Shown piece by piece: positions 8,983 through 17,924 of a DNA stretch of 64,000 nt (within the stretch, counting starts at the first letter, position 1; each line of letters opens with the position of its first letter). Origin of the DNA: Psychrobacillus psychrotolerans (lineage in GTDB: Bacteria; Bacillota; Bacilli; Bacillales_A; Planococcaceae); assembly GCF_900115805.1 (NCBI RefSeq), contig NZ_FOXU01000004.1:124001-188000 (forward strand), read 5' to 3'. The position numbers and the translations under genes are program-made. A model generated the notes under the pieces. That model was given only the letters and a program-made list of their open reading frames with translations, did no database searches and had not been told where the DNA came from.

Positions 8983-9108
8983 GTCCCTGTGTAGCAAACA
9001 ATTCATAAATTACTGTATTTAGGACTAACTTCTGTCTTTAAAGGAGCAACTATATCACTTTGATGAGAAGAGATAGTTAATTGTCAGAATAGTTTGATAC
9101 ACAGGGAA
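8983..9108. mobile_element. Putative 126-bp MITE-like element with imperfect terminal inverted repeats
   Basis: The left end matches the repeat at 3983 and 5023 over 22 bases. The right end (9081-9108), read on the minus strand, matches the same repeat in about 22 of the first 25 positions (TCCCTGTGTA, CAAAC and ATTCTGA blocks shared). The interior has no ORF. A short non-autonomous element or an internally deleted IS fits. I could not find a target-site duplication. Confidence 0.5.
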
Positions 9109-9264
9109 CAATGGAACATCAGGGATGATTAAGCAATAGTATTCGTTTTTCCTTTAGACAGACTACCAGCCTTTATTTAATCTTTGCATGGATTTATTTT
9201 TATAATATTTGTCCATGTAACTTGCTATCCGGAAAAGTTATTGAGATGTGCTTTTAAGTCGAAA

Positions 9265-9278
9265 TGAAATCGCTTACA
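9265..9278. promoter_or_regulatory. Candidate cre (CcpA) site upstream of the organosulfate operon
   Basis: TGAAATCGCTTACA fits the catabolite-responsive element pattern TGWNANCGNTNWCA at every constrained base, 74 bp before the nearest possible permease start. It would put the operon under carbon catabolite control. The remaining 9109-9351 sequence shows no gene or recognised riboswitch. Confidence 0.5.
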
Positions 9279-9351
9279 AAAGGTAGTAAGAAAATTCATA
9301 CTATTTAATAATAGGGTAGGGTGATAGCATTAGTAATAATAAATAACCGAA

Positions 9352-10203
9352 ATGAAGAGGGTGGTTAAAATAGTAATAAATCAAACATTAAAAACGAAAA
9401 ATAAATCAAATGTGAAAAAAACACCAATGACTAAATCGAATTGGGTTGAAAAAATTCCTAGTAACTTGTGGGTTCTAATATCACTAGTTGTCGCTATTTT
9501 CATTTGGACCATCCTGTCTATAATACCGAATACTTCTAGAAGTTTTCCGAACATTTTCTATGTTTCAGAGTCTGTTGTAACAATGATGCAACGGGGAGTA
9601 TTTTGGAGTGATATTGCGAGCAGTCTAATATCTGTTTTGGTTGGGTTCTTGATTGGGTTTGTTATTTCTTTACCAGTAGCTGTACTGATGGCATGGTATC
9701 GGCCTATTCGTTTTATAATTGAACCTTGGATACAGTTTGTTCGGAATATCCCCCCTTTAGCGTATGTTCCGTTGGTTGTTATATCGGCTGGGGTTGGACG
9801 CACTCCACAGATTATTGTCATAACAATTGCTACATTTTTGACAATGTCTATTACAATTTACCAAGGGGTACGTAATATTGATCCAACTTTGATCAAGGCA
9901 GCGAGAGTGCTTGGAGCAAAGGATAAAGATATATTCTTGAAGGTCATTGCTCCCGCTTCGCTCCCTTTTATTATGACTGCAATTCGTCTTGGAACAGCAA
10001 TAGGGTTAACTTCTTTAATCGCAGCCGAGTCTACAGGGGCAAGTGCAGGACTTGGAATGAGGATAAGGGCATTAAATAATACTTTCGAGGCGAGCCCGAT
10101 GCTACTTTACATTATAGTCATTGGTGTAATTGGATTAATATTTGAGCGTTTAGTGAAACTGCTTGAAAGGAGATTAACAGGATGGCAGGAGAAGAGAGAG
10201 TAG
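9352..10203 (+). CDS. ABC transporter permease, SsuC/TauC family
   Basis: Membrane subunit of a BPD-type importer for sulfonates, taurine, nitrate-like or related anions. About six hydrophobic helices are seen from residue 45 on, and the cytoplasmic loop RAARVLGAKDKDIFLKVIAPASLP (near residue 185) is the ATPase-coupling EAA-type loop. The start is uncertain. ATG 9352 lacks a Shine-Dalgarno sequence, while GAGGGTGG at about 9356-9363 sits just upstream of in-frame ATA codons. It is the first gene of a run that includes the ATPase, binding protein, two-component system, sulfatase and maturase, which points to organosulfate uptake. The 3' end overlaps the ATPase gene by 22 bp. Confidence 0.85.
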   Translation: MKRVVKIVINQTLKTKNKSNVKKTPMTKSNWVEKIPSNLWVLISLVVAIFIWTILSIIPNTSRSFPNIFYVSESVVTMMQRGVFWSDIASSLISVLVGFLIGFVISLPVAVLMAWYRPIRFIIEPWIQFVRNIPPLAYVPLVVISAGVGRTPQIIVITIATFLTMSITIYQGVRNIDPTLIKAARVLGAKDKDIFLKVIAPASLPFIMTAIRLGTAIGLTSLIAAESTGASAGLGMRIRALNNTFEASPMLLYIIVIGVIGLIFERLVKLLERRLTGWQEKRE

Positions 10204-10973
10204 TAAAGTTAAAGATTGATAATGTCCGGAAAGTATACAACTCGCAGAATGGCGAGGTTATTGCTTTAAATGGTGTTAGTCTCGATATTTATGAAAATGA
10301 ATTTATTACAGTTGTAGGGCCGTCTGGTTGTGGGAAGTCAACTTTGCTTAATATTATTGCTGGATTAGAAAAGACAACTTCTGGAAAAGTTTTCTGTGAT
10401 GATCAAGAAATAATGGATACAGGAACTGAAAGAGGAGTAGTTTTTCAGCAGTATGCGCTATTTCCATGGTTAACGGTGTTGGGGAATGTGAAATTTGGAT
10501 TAAGCCTGCAAGGTATGAAAAAAGAAAAAGCAGACGAAATAGCCATGAAATATATTCGAATGGTGGATTTGGAGGACTTTGTAAATTCTTATCCGAAAGA
10601 GTTATCTGGTGGTATGAAGCAACGAGTTGCAATAGCTAGAGCGTATGCAGCGAATCCAAGTGTTCTATTAATGGATGAACCATTTGGTGCTTTAGATGCT
10701 CAAACTAGAACACAGTTACAGGAAGAGCTGCTACATACATGGGAAAAAGAACAAAAAACCTGCTTTTTTATAACCCATGATGTAGATGAGGCGATTATTT
10801 TAGGGCAACGAGTAATTATTATGAGCGCAAGACCTGGGCGTATTAAAGAAGTAGTAGATATAAATATTCCATATCCTCGTAGTCAGGAAACGAAAATTAC
10901 ACCTGAGTTTTTAGAGGCAAAGAATTATATTTGGAGTCAAGTATACAAAGAGTATTTAGAAGTTAGGAAATAA
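10182..10973 (+). CDS. ABC transporter ATP-binding protein, SsuB/TauB family
   Basis: 263-residue ATPase with Walker A GPSGCGKST, Q-loop VFQQYALFPW, signature LSGGMKQR, Walker B LLMDEPFGALD and switch histidine ITHDVDEA, all canonical. The IMSARPGRIKEVVDINIPYPR tail is typical of the sulfonate/nitrate/taurine importer ATPases. It overlaps the permease gene and is followed by the lipoprotein binding protein, so it is the energising subunit of the same importer. Confidence 0.9.
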   Translation: MAGEERVVKLKIDNVRKVYNSQNGEVIALNGVSLDIYENEFITVVGPSGCGKSTLLNIIAGLEKTTSGKVFCDDQEIMDTGTERGVVFQQYALFPWLTVLGNVKFGLSLQGMKKEKADEIAMKYIRMVDLEDFVNSYPKELSGGMKQRVAIARAYAANPSVLLMDEPFGALDAQTRTQLQEELLHTWEKEQKTCFFITHDVDEAIILGQRVIIMSARPGRIKEVVDINIPYPRSQETKITPEFLEAKNYIWSQVYKEYLEVRK

Positions 10974-11011
10974 GGATACACCACTAATTCTAAACATAGG
11001 GAGGAAAGAAG

Positions 11012-12022
11012 ATGAGGAAGTTTTTAAGCATTATAGCTATTGCACTATTCGGCTTTATGTTAGCGGGGTGCTCGGAAGATGAAGGAACTAGTGAGGCAGA
11101 GGGCAAGGAAGCAGACAAAGTTAAAGTAGCATATATGCCCAACTATGCAAGCTTAAATACGGTAGTTGCTGGTATGAAGATCGGTGCCTTCGAAGAGCAA
11201 GGAATAGAAGTTGAGCTTGTTGAATTTGCAGACGGACCTACAATTATTGCAGCTTTGGAATCTGGAAGCATTGATGTAGGATATATCGGACCTGGTGCAC
11301 ATGTACTACCTATTCAAGGAGAAGCGGAGATATTCGCATTTTCTCAGTTAGGAAATGCTGATGAAGTTATTGGTAGTTCTGAAAAGGGTGTAAAAACTAT
11401 TGAAGATTTAAAAGGAAAAACAATTGCAGTAGCAACGGGGACCTCAAGTGAAACAATTTTAGATTTAACGCTTGCAGAAGTAGGTTTAACAAAAGATGAT
11501 GTGACATTGATGAATATGGATGCGTCAGCTATAGTAACAGCGATGATTTCCGGGAGTGTAGATGCAGTTGCTACTTGGTCTCCAAATACGAATGCGATTA
11601 AAAACGAAATGGGTGACGATGCCGTCATGCTTTCGAATAACGCTAGATACGCTGACCAATTTCCATCCATTGCATCATGGTTAGTAAAACCGGGTTACGC
11701 CGAAAAGAATGAGGATGTATTGGTGAGATTTACTAAAGGGTTATACAAAGGTATGGATTATCGAGTGGATAATTTGGAAGAGGTAGCGAAGTGGGTTGCA
11801 GAAGAAATTGCTGTCGATCCAGATGCTGTAGTACAACAAATTGGAGACGGGGAATGGATCACTCAAGATCAATTGATGACAATGATCGAAGATGGCACTT
11901 TAGAAGCATACTATAAAAAACAACAAGAAAACTTTAAGGACGCTGGAAGATTAAAAGAAGAAGAGATGCGACCAGTAGAAGAATATGTATTATTTAATAT
12001 TATGACAGATGCGGCAAAATAA
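11012..12022 (+). CDS. Substrate-binding lipoprotein of the SsuA/TauA type
   Basis: 336 residues with a lipoprotein signal (lipobox LAGC, Cys20) after a Lys/Arg-rich start. The mature part shows the periplasmic-binding-protein fold of the NMT1/SsuA family (VKVAYMPNYASLNTVVAGMKIGAFEEQG, LESGSIDVGYIGPG). A strong GGGAGGAAAG Shine-Dalgarno precedes ATG 11012. It should capture the substrate at the membrane surface for the preceding permease/ATPase. Given the sulfatase downstream, the ligand may be a sulfate ester or sulfonate. Confidence 0.85.
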   Translation: MRKFLSIIAIALFGFMLAGCSEDEGTSEAEGKEADKVKVAYMPNYASLNTVVAGMKIGAFEEQGIEVELVEFADGPTIIAALESGSIDVGYIGPGAHVLPIQGEAEIFAFSQLGNADEVIGSSEKGVKTIEDLKGKTIAVATGTSSETILDLTLAEVGLTKDDVTLMNMDASAIVTAMISGSVDAVATWSPNTNAIKNEMGDDAVMLSNNARYADQFPSIASWLVKPGYAEKNEDVLVRFTKGLYKGMDYRVDNLEEVAKWVAEEIAVDPDAVVQQIGDGEWITQDQLMTMIEDGTLEAYYKKQQENFKDAGRLKEEEMRPVEEYVLFNIMTDAAK

Positions 12023-12071
12023 AGTTATATATTTAGAAGATTAATTAAGTTAGAATTATCTGAAAGAATAT

Positions 12072-12108
12072 TACAAAAGGTTATCCTTTACCAAGATAAC
12101 CTTTTGTA
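12072..12108. terminator. Strong hairpin between binding-protein gene and sensor kinase
   Basis: Perfect 14-bp arms TACAAAAGGTTATC and GATAACCTTTTGTA with a 9-nt loop. Only a weak T stretch follows, so it may attenuate rather than end transcription, dividing transporter genes from the regulatory and enzyme genes. Confidence 0.7.
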
Positions 12109-12127
12109 TTTAGTAGGTGAATTCTAA

Positions 12128-13594
12128 ATGCTCATTATTCTAATGCTTTTTCTATTTCTATCATCCATTTTGGTATTAATACTCAAACGAAATCGAGAGA
12201 CCTTCTATATTTTTGGAATGTGTATGAGTCTTGTAATTATGTTCTCTGGTATTTTACTATATATAGCTAAAAAAGGCGGAATAAGCAGGGAACTTCAAGA
12301 ATTCCTTTTCTTAAATCTAGAAATTAAAATGCATATTCAATACTATCTTATAGATGTCTATGATATGGGCTATATTATTGCGATTGGCAGACACTTATTT
12401 CCAATGTTTTTGCTGTTTTTAGCTTTCCATTTCTCAATGATTCCATGGTTACAAAGGAATTATTGGGTGAAGAGGTTTACTTTTGTTATACCACTATTCA
12501 CCCTGATCATCTATTATCCACCTATTTTTAGTTACTTAACAAATAACAATGAAAGCCTGCAACAAATTATTGCTGTTGGTACCATCATATGGATTCTGCT
12601 GTATATAATCATCTCTATAGCGTTGTTGCTATTTGAAGCATATTCAATTGAAATGATTTTTTTTCAAAGAAAGTTTATTTTAATTACATCCTTCATCCTA
12701 TCATTAATTTTATTTTATTTTCTTTATTTCGGTCAGGATCCAGCTCAGGTTTATCAATTCTATTCGTTCAAAACCGGTATCTATTATATGAACACAGTAT
12801 TGTCAGTACCTATCTATATTTTTATTGTGTTTATTAATGTAATCTTTGCCATTATTGGTTTCACGAGTCTAATGAAATATACAAATGATATTGTACAGTC
12901 GAGTAAAGAAGAAGTTATAATTCAACGAAAATTTGATGCAATCAGCACAGGTACCTCGGTATTTGTACATAGTATAAAAAACCAACTATTAGCAAACCGA
13001 GTAATCTTCAAGCGAATTAATAATAACTTAGATGATCTTGAAAAGGTGAAGGAATACACGGATAGATTGTCTAAGCAAAATGAAAATATATTGACGCGTA
13101 TAGAAGAGTTATATCGTTCTGTAAAAGCAAATTCAGTTTATTTGGTTCCGGTTAGTTTGAGTGACGTGGTGGAGAGCGCTCTGGAACGTTTTAACCAAAA
13201 GTTTCCCGATAAAGTAGTGGAATTGAATTTAATGATCAAAGGAAATGTTCTAGCTGATAAAAATCATTTGAGTGAGGCTGTTTATAACTTATTAACTAAT
13301 GCACAAGAAGCGGTAAATAGCCTGACAAGTGTAGAAGGAAGCGTAGTATTAAGTTGCTATAATGTTAGACAGTATACAGTAATTGAAGTGAAGGATAACG
13401 GGATAGGTTTTAGTAAGGAAGATGCCAAAAAGATTTGTGAACCGTACTTTACGAAAAAGAACTCTAATTACAATTGGGGTATGGGTTTACACTATGTTCG
13501 TTCCATCGTTAAAGAACACTTCGGAAGTCTTCGATACGAAAGTAAGGAAGGCAATGGGAGTACATTCTATCTATTACTTCCCAAATATAAATGA
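12128..13594 (+). CDS. Membrane sensor histidine kinase
   Basis: 488 residues. The N-terminal half (about 1-250) contains some seven to eight transmembrane helices and no large extracellular domain, like intramembrane or transporter-like sensors. The H-box is FVHSIKNQL (His near residue 282), followed by a dimerisation helix. The HATPase domain shows the N-box NLLTNAQEAV, the G1 motif DNGIGF, the F-box EPYFTKK and G2 GMGLHYVRSIVKEHFG. It is followed 17 bp later by a NarL-family response regulator. From position it probably senses the imported organosulfate, sulfate status or transporter activity. Confidence 0.85.
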   Translation: MLIILMLFLFLSSILVLILKRNRETFYIFGMCMSLVIMFSGILLYIAKKGGISRELQEFLFLNLEIKMHIQYYLIDVYDMGYIIAIGRHLFPMFLLFLAFHFSMIPWLQRNYWVKRFTFVIPLFTLIIYYPPIFSYLTNNNESLQQIIAVGTIIWILLYIIISIALLLFEAYSIEMIFFQRKFILITSFILSLILFYFLYFGQDPAQVYQFYSFKTGIYYMNTVLSVPIYIFIVFINVIFAIIGFTSLMKYTNDIVQSSKEEVIIQRKFDAISTGTSVFVHSIKNQLLANRVIFKRINNNLDDLEKVKEYTDRLSKQNENILTRIEELYRSVKANSVYLVPVSLSDVVESALERFNQKFPDKVVELNLMIKGNVLADKNHLSEAVYNLLTNAQEAVNSLTSVEGSVVLSCYNVRQYTVIEVKDNGIGFSKEDAKKICEPYFTKKNSNYNWGMGLHYVRSIVKEHFGSLRYESKEGNGSTFYLLLPKYK

Positions 13595-13611
13595 CAAAGT
13601 AGTGAAGCTAA

Positions 13612-14286
13612 ATGAGTGAAATTATTAAAATAATGATAGCGGAGGACTTTTCTTTATTATTAGAGGATTTATCCGAACTAATCAATGCCCAAGAAGATAT
13701 GCAGGTGGTAGCTACAGCATCAACCGGAAAAGAAATGATTGATTTAGCAAAGAGTATTGAGCACGATATTATTTTAATGGATATTGAAATGGAAAATACT
13801 ACAGCAGGCATAATAGCTACTGAATATATACGGGATTGGGATAAAAGCGAGAAAATCATTTACTTGACTGCCCACGAAACAGATGAATTTATATTAACGG
13901 CGATGGGAACAGGCGCTATTGACTATATGGTGAAGGGAATTCCAGACGAAGAACTGCTGAATCATATTAGAAGTGCTTATAATGGTCATTCATTATTAGA
14001 AGGTAAGATTCAACAAGTTGTCATGCAGGAGTATAAACGGTTGCAGCTATCAGAGAGAGGCCTTTTGTTTTTTATACAAAATATCTCCAATCTCACAATG
14101 ACAGAAAGAGAATTAATACGTTACTTAATAAAAGGTATGAAAATAAGAGAAATAGCGATGGAAAGAAGTGTTGAGGTCGTTACCATTAAATCGCAAATCA
14201 GCACTCTACTAAAGAAATTCGGTGTATCGAGAACGAAGGAAATTGTAAAGAAAATAAATGATCTAAACCTTTCTCACTTATTTTAA
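13612..14286 (+). CDS. NarL/FixJ-family response regulator
   Basis: 224 residues. The receiver domain carries the acidic pair Glu11-Asp12, phospho-acceptor Asp57 (IILMDIEM), Thr in YLTAH and Lys in YMVKGIPD. The C-terminal LuxR-type HTH (about 155-215) reads LTMTERELIRYLIKGMKIREIA then SQISTLLKKFGVSRTKEIV. It partners the kinase 17 bp upstream and probably activates the transporter/sulfatase operon. The receiver-HTH linker is long and helical. Confidence 0.88.
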   Translation: MSEIIKIMIAEDFSLLLEDLSELINAQEDMQVVATASTGKEMIDLAKSIEHDIILMDIEMENTTAGIIATEYIRDWDKSEKIIYLTAHETDEFILTAMGTGAIDYMVKGIPDEELLNHIRSAYNGHSLLEGKIQQVVMQEYKRLQLSERGLLFFIQNISNLTMTERELIRYLIKGMKIREIAMERSVEVVTIKSQISTLLKKFGVSRTKEIVKKINDLNLSHLF

Positions 14287-14320
14287 TGTTCAATAACCAT
14301 AATTAAAAAGGAGTGGAATT

Positions 14321-15721
14321 ATGCCGGAACAAAACAAGCAACCTAATGTCATTTTTATTATGAGTGATGATCATGCTGCACATGCAATGAGCTGTTATGG
14401 CAGCAGAATAAATGAAACACCAAATTTAGATAGAATTGCAGATGAAGGTATGCGCTTCGATAATTGTTTTTGTACCAATTCTATTTGCGCACCAAGCCGG
14501 GCTACTATACTAACTGGACTCTATAATCATAAAAATGGAGTGAAGACACTCGGTGACCAATTTGATAGCCGTCAACCAACTGTTCAAAAAATTTTAAGAG
14601 ACAATGACTATCAAACAGCCCTTGTTGGTAAATGGCATCTAGGACATGGTGAAAATCATGATCCTGCCGACTTTGATTACTGGAACATTTTCCCTGGCCA
14701 AGGCGTATATCATGATCCAGTGATGATTGAAATGGGAGAGGAAAAGACAGTCCAAGGTTATGCAACTGATTTAGTGACAGATTTGTCCATTGATTGGATG
14801 GAAAAACGTGATAAAGATAGACCATTCATGCTAATGTGTCACCACAAAGCACCTCATCGTCCTTGGGATCCAGATGAAAAACATGCTCACTTATATGAGG
14901 ATGTGGATATTCCGGAACCTTTAACTTTCCATGATGATTATTCTGGCAAGGCCTCTGCTGCCAAGGAAGCCAAGATGAGAATTGATCGGGATTTAGTAAC
15001 TCGTGACGTTAAGGCAGAACCCCCTGAAGGTCTAACTCCCAAGCAATTGAAAAGTTGGTACTATCAGCGTTACATAAAGGATTACTTAAGATGTATCGCT
15101 TCCATTGATGATAATGTAGGTAGATTACTAGAATATTTAGATTCCGAAGGTATTGCTGAAGATACGATGGTCGTTTACACATCTGACCAAGGCTTTTTCC
15201 TTGGTGATCATGGCTGGTACGATAAGCGATTTATGTACGAAGAGTCACTTAGAATGCCATTTATTATCCGCTATCCACGCGCTATTAAAGCTGGTACTAC
15301 TACACGAGACTTTGCCACAAATGTCGATTTTGCTGAAACATTTTTAGATTATGCGGGAATAGATATTCCTGAGTTTATGCAGGGGAGAAGTCTTCGTCCA
15401 GTTCTGGAAGAACGCACTCCAGAGGATTGGCAGACTTCGATGTATTATCGTTATTGGGAACATTTGAGTGTAGAGCATCAAGTGGGGGCGCATTATGGAC
15501 TTAGAACCCATCAATATAAACTTATTTATTATTACGGAGAGGCATTAGGATGTGCGGATGCGATTGACGATCCAAGAACTCCTGAATGGGAATTATTCAA
15601 TTTAGAAAATGACCCGTATGAAATGAATAATGTATATCACGACCCTACTTATGCAGAAACAGTTGAGAGATTAAAGGAAGAATTGTATAGCTTTAAACAA
15701 CGTGTTGGTGATGACGAATAA
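14321..15721 (+). CDS. Cysteine-type (type I) sulfatase, cytoplasmic
   Basis: 466-residue alkaline-phosphatase-superfamily sulfatase. The metal-binding start IFIMSDDH (Asp16, Asp17), the modification motif C56-A-P-S-R60 followed by ATILTGLY, and YTSDQGFFLGDHGWYDKR are diagnostic. Cys56 must be converted to formylglycine, and the maturase gene lies at 16992. No signal peptide is present, so the substrate is hydrolysed after uptake, which fits the adjacent ABC importer. The sequence resembles N-sulfoglucosamine/arylsulfatase-like family members, but the exact ester substrate cannot be read off. RBS AAGGAGTGG precedes the ATG. Confidence 0.92.
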   Translation: MPEQNKQPNVIFIMSDDHAAHAMSCYGSRINETPNLDRIADEGMRFDNCFCTNSICAPSRATILTGLYNHKNGVKTLGDQFDSRQPTVQKILRDNDYQTALVGKWHLGHGENHDPADFDYWNIFPGQGVYHDPVMIEMGEEKTVQGYATDLVTDLSIDWMEKRDKDRPFMLMCHHKAPHRPWDPDEKHAHLYEDVDIPEPLTFHDDYSGKASAAKEAKMRIDRDLVTRDVKAEPPEGLTPKQLKSWYYQRYIKDYLRCIASIDDNVGRLLEYLDSEGIAEDTMVVYTSDQGFFLGDHGWYDKRFMYEESLRMPFIIRYPRAIKAGTTTRDFATNVDFAETFLDYAGIDIPEFMQGRSLRPVLEERTPEDWQTSMYYRYWEHLSVEHQVGAHYGLRTHQYKLIYYYGEALGCADAIDDPRTPEWELFNLENDPYEMNNVYHDPTYAETVERLKEELYSFKQRVGDDE

Positions 15722-15737
15722 AGTGAATAACTAATCA

Positions 15738-16421
15738 ATGCCTTTCATCAATGAATTTAGCTACAAGGTAGCCTTACATTGTTGGAGGGCATTATTAACT
15801 CTCCGTAAGAGGGGTAGTGATTCTATTAAGAAAACGGACTGGAAGCTTATTAGAGATATTTTCTTTTCATTCTTAAAAATTGGCCCTGTAACATTTGGTG
15901 GTGGATATGCGATGATCCCGCTAATTGAACGGGAAGTCGTATGGAAAAAAAGATGGATTACTGTTAAAGAGGTGACAGAGATTTTTGCAATAGCTCAATC
16001 GGTACCTGGTGCCATTGCGATCAATTCTGCTATTTTTGTTGGATACCGGCTTGCTGGCTTTAAAGGGGCAGTAGCAGCGATGTTTGGAGTATTATTACCA
16101 ACGTTTTGGATCGTGATATTATTGAGTGTTTTGTATCTGTATGTTCAAGATAATCACTATATAGAAGCCGCTTTTGTTGGAATACGTGCTGCCGTAGTGG
16201 CTATAATTGCGTATGCAGCTTATAAAGTTGGATTAACATCCATATACGATAAAACAACTTGGTTAGTAGCTATAACGTCAGTAATTGTTTTATATGTTCT
16301 TCAAGTGCATCCTGTATTTATGATTGTTGGTGGGATTTTGACAGGTCTTATTGCTGTATATATAAAAAAATACTTGGGAATAGTGACGAGACTTGAAAAG
16401 GAGTCGGAGCAAATAGATTAG
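15738..16421 (+). CDS. ChrA-family transporter, half-size subunit A
   Basis: Half-length CHR protein (227 residues as called, about 200 in the core) with the family signature FLKIGPVTFGGGYAMIPLIEREVV, an internal SVPGAIAINSAIFVGYRLAG motif and about five to six transmembrane helices. CHR proteins are found as tandem short pairs in Gram-positive bacteria and are best known as chromate/sulfate-linked anion exporters. Here the location between a sulfatase and its maturase suggests export of sulfate released in the cytoplasm. The start is uncertain: ATG 15738 has no clear RBS, whereas AAGAGGGG at 15807-15814 precedes an in-frame ATT at 15825. Confidence 0.85.
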   Translation: MPFINEFSYKVALHCWRALLTLRKRGSDSIKKTDWKLIRDIFFSFLKIGPVTFGGGYAMIPLIEREVVWKKRWITVKEVTEIFAIAQSVPGAIAINSAIFVGYRLAGFKGAVAAMFGVLLPTFWIVILLSVLYLYVQDNHYIEAAFVGIRAAVVAIIAYAAYKVGLTSIYDKTTWLVAITSVIVLYVLQVHPVFMIVGGILTGLIAVYIKKYLGIVTRLEKESEQID

Positions 16422-16431
16422 GGGGTACTTC

Positions 16432-16971
16432 ATGCTGTTGTTGGAATTGTTTACAACCTTTTTAATGATTGGCTTCGTCTCTTTTGGTGGGGGATATGCG
16501 ATGATTCCAGTTATTGAATCAGAGGTTACTGTTCACGGTTGGATGACAACCCAGCAGTTTACAGATGTAATAGCGATAGCTGGTATGTCTCCTGGTCCTA
16601 TAGCTACTAACTGTGCCATCTTTGTAGGTTTTCATACCGCTGGTTTACCTGGTGCTATTATTTCAACAGTAGGAATGGTTTTACCATCTATACTTATTAT
16701 TTTAATAATTGCTAAGTTCTTTTTCCAATTTCATGAAAATAAATATGTGAAGTTTGCATTTTATGGACTACGACCTATTATAACAGGACTAATCGCTTAT
16801 TCTGCAATTGAATTTGCGATTTCAAATGATGTAATCGGGGAACTTTCCTGGTATACGTTTAGTTTAGTAGCAATCTTTGGACTATCTTTATTTGCAGTTA
16901 CTAAAACAAAGATGCATCCAATTCTAATCATTTTGTTGTCTGGAGTTTGTGGAACTATATTATATAGTTAA
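16432..16971 (+). CDS. ChrA-family transporter, half-size subunit B
   Basis: 179 residues with the CHR signature again (FLMIGFVSFGGGYAMIPVIESEV) and SPGPIATNCAIFVGFHTAGLPG, about five to six helices. It starts 10 bp after its partner with TAGGGGG as RBS, so the two are co-translated and probably form one heteromeric transporter of opposite topology, as known for short CHR pairs. It is paralogous to the preceding gene. Confidence 0.87.
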   Translation: MLLLELFTTFLMIGFVSFGGGYAMIPVIESEVTVHGWMTTQQFTDVIAIAGMSPGPIATNCAIFVGFHTAGLPGAIISTVGMVLPSILIILIIAKFFFQFHENKYVKFAFYGLRPIITGLIAYSAIEFAISNDVIGELSWYTFSLVAIFGLSLFAVTKTKMHPILIILLSGVCGTILYS

Positions 16972-16991
16972 GATGTATAGGAGCTGGAAAA

Positions 16992-17924
16992 ATGAACAAA
17001 GAAAATTCTTGTTGCTCAGTGAATAGAAATAGACAATCGATCCAAACCAGAGAGAATATAGTACAAAATAAAGAAACGCTAGATAAGGAAATAAAATTCA
17101 AAGAGAAAATGGTCTATTTGTCAGGCGGTGAATTTATAATGGGGACAAATGATCATGATGGCTCCCCAGAAGATGGAGAAGGACCTGCAAGAAGAATGAG
17201 CGTTTCTCCATTTTACATAGATCGCCATACAGTAACGAATGAAGAGTTTATGCAATTTGTGCAGGAAACAGGATATAAAACGGAGGCAGAGCAATTTGGC
17301 TGGTCATTTGTTTTTAATCATTTTGTAGAAAAAAATAAAGCAAAAGTAATACAGCAGGTTCCTGGAACCCCATGGTGGCTAGTTGTTGAAGAAGCCTACT
17401 GGTACCAACCAGAAGGTCATGGATCTACAATCGACAATCGAATGGATCATCCTGTTATTCAAGTATCCTGGAATGATGCAATAGCTTTCTGTGACTGGGC
17501 TGGAAAACGCTTGCCAACAGAAGCAGAATGGGAATTTGCAGCGCGTGGGGGTCTGGAACAAAAGAAATATGCCTGGGGAGATGAATTAACTCCAAATGGT
17601 AAACATCACTGTAATATTTGGCAAGGTAACTTTCCATATGAAAATACGAATGAGGATGGTTATTTAGGAACTGCGCCAGCACAGTCTTTCCCAACCAATG
17701 GATTTGGTCTCTATAATGTAGCAGGTAATGTATGGGAGTGGTGCTCGGACGCTAGACAAACAGATTCGATGGAATCTCAAAGCCATGCTTCAAAAGTGAT
17801 GCGAGGTGGCTCTTATCTATGTCATGAGTCTTATTGTAATCGTTATAGAGTGGCTGCACGTAGTTCTAATACAGCAGATAGTTCTACAGGGAATATTGGC
17901 TTTAGATGTGTAAGTGACGTTTAA
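16992..17924 (+). CDS. Formylglycine-generating enzyme (sulfatase maturase, SUMF1 family)
   Basis: 310 residues with the FGE-sulfatase domain from about residue 38 on. The C-terminal stretch RGGSYLCHESYCNRYRVAARSS holds the paired active-site cysteines Cys277 and Cys282 in the spacing of genuine copper-dependent aerobic FGEs, which most SUMF1-like proteins lack. TNGFGLYNVAGNVWEWC and GFRCV are also conserved. It should oxidise Cys56 of the sulfatase at 14321 to formylglycine in the cytoplasm. RBS TAGGAG lies before ATG 16992. This is the last gene of the island. Confidence 0.92.
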   Translation: MNKENSCCSVNRNRQSIQTRENIVQNKETLDKEIKFKEKMVYLSGGEFIMGTNDHDGSPEDGEGPARRMSVSPFYIDRHTVTNEEFMQFVQETGYKTEAEQFGWSFVFNHFVEKNKAKVIQQVPGTPWWLVVEEAYWYQPEGHGSTIDNRMDHPVIQVSWNDAIAFCDWAGKRLPTEAEWEFAARGGLEQKKYAWGDELTPNGKHHCNIWQGNFPYENTNEDGYLGTAPAQSFPTNGFGLYNVAGNVWEWCSDARQTDSMESQSHASKVMRGGSYLCHESYCNRYRVAARSSNTADSSTGNIGFRCVSDV

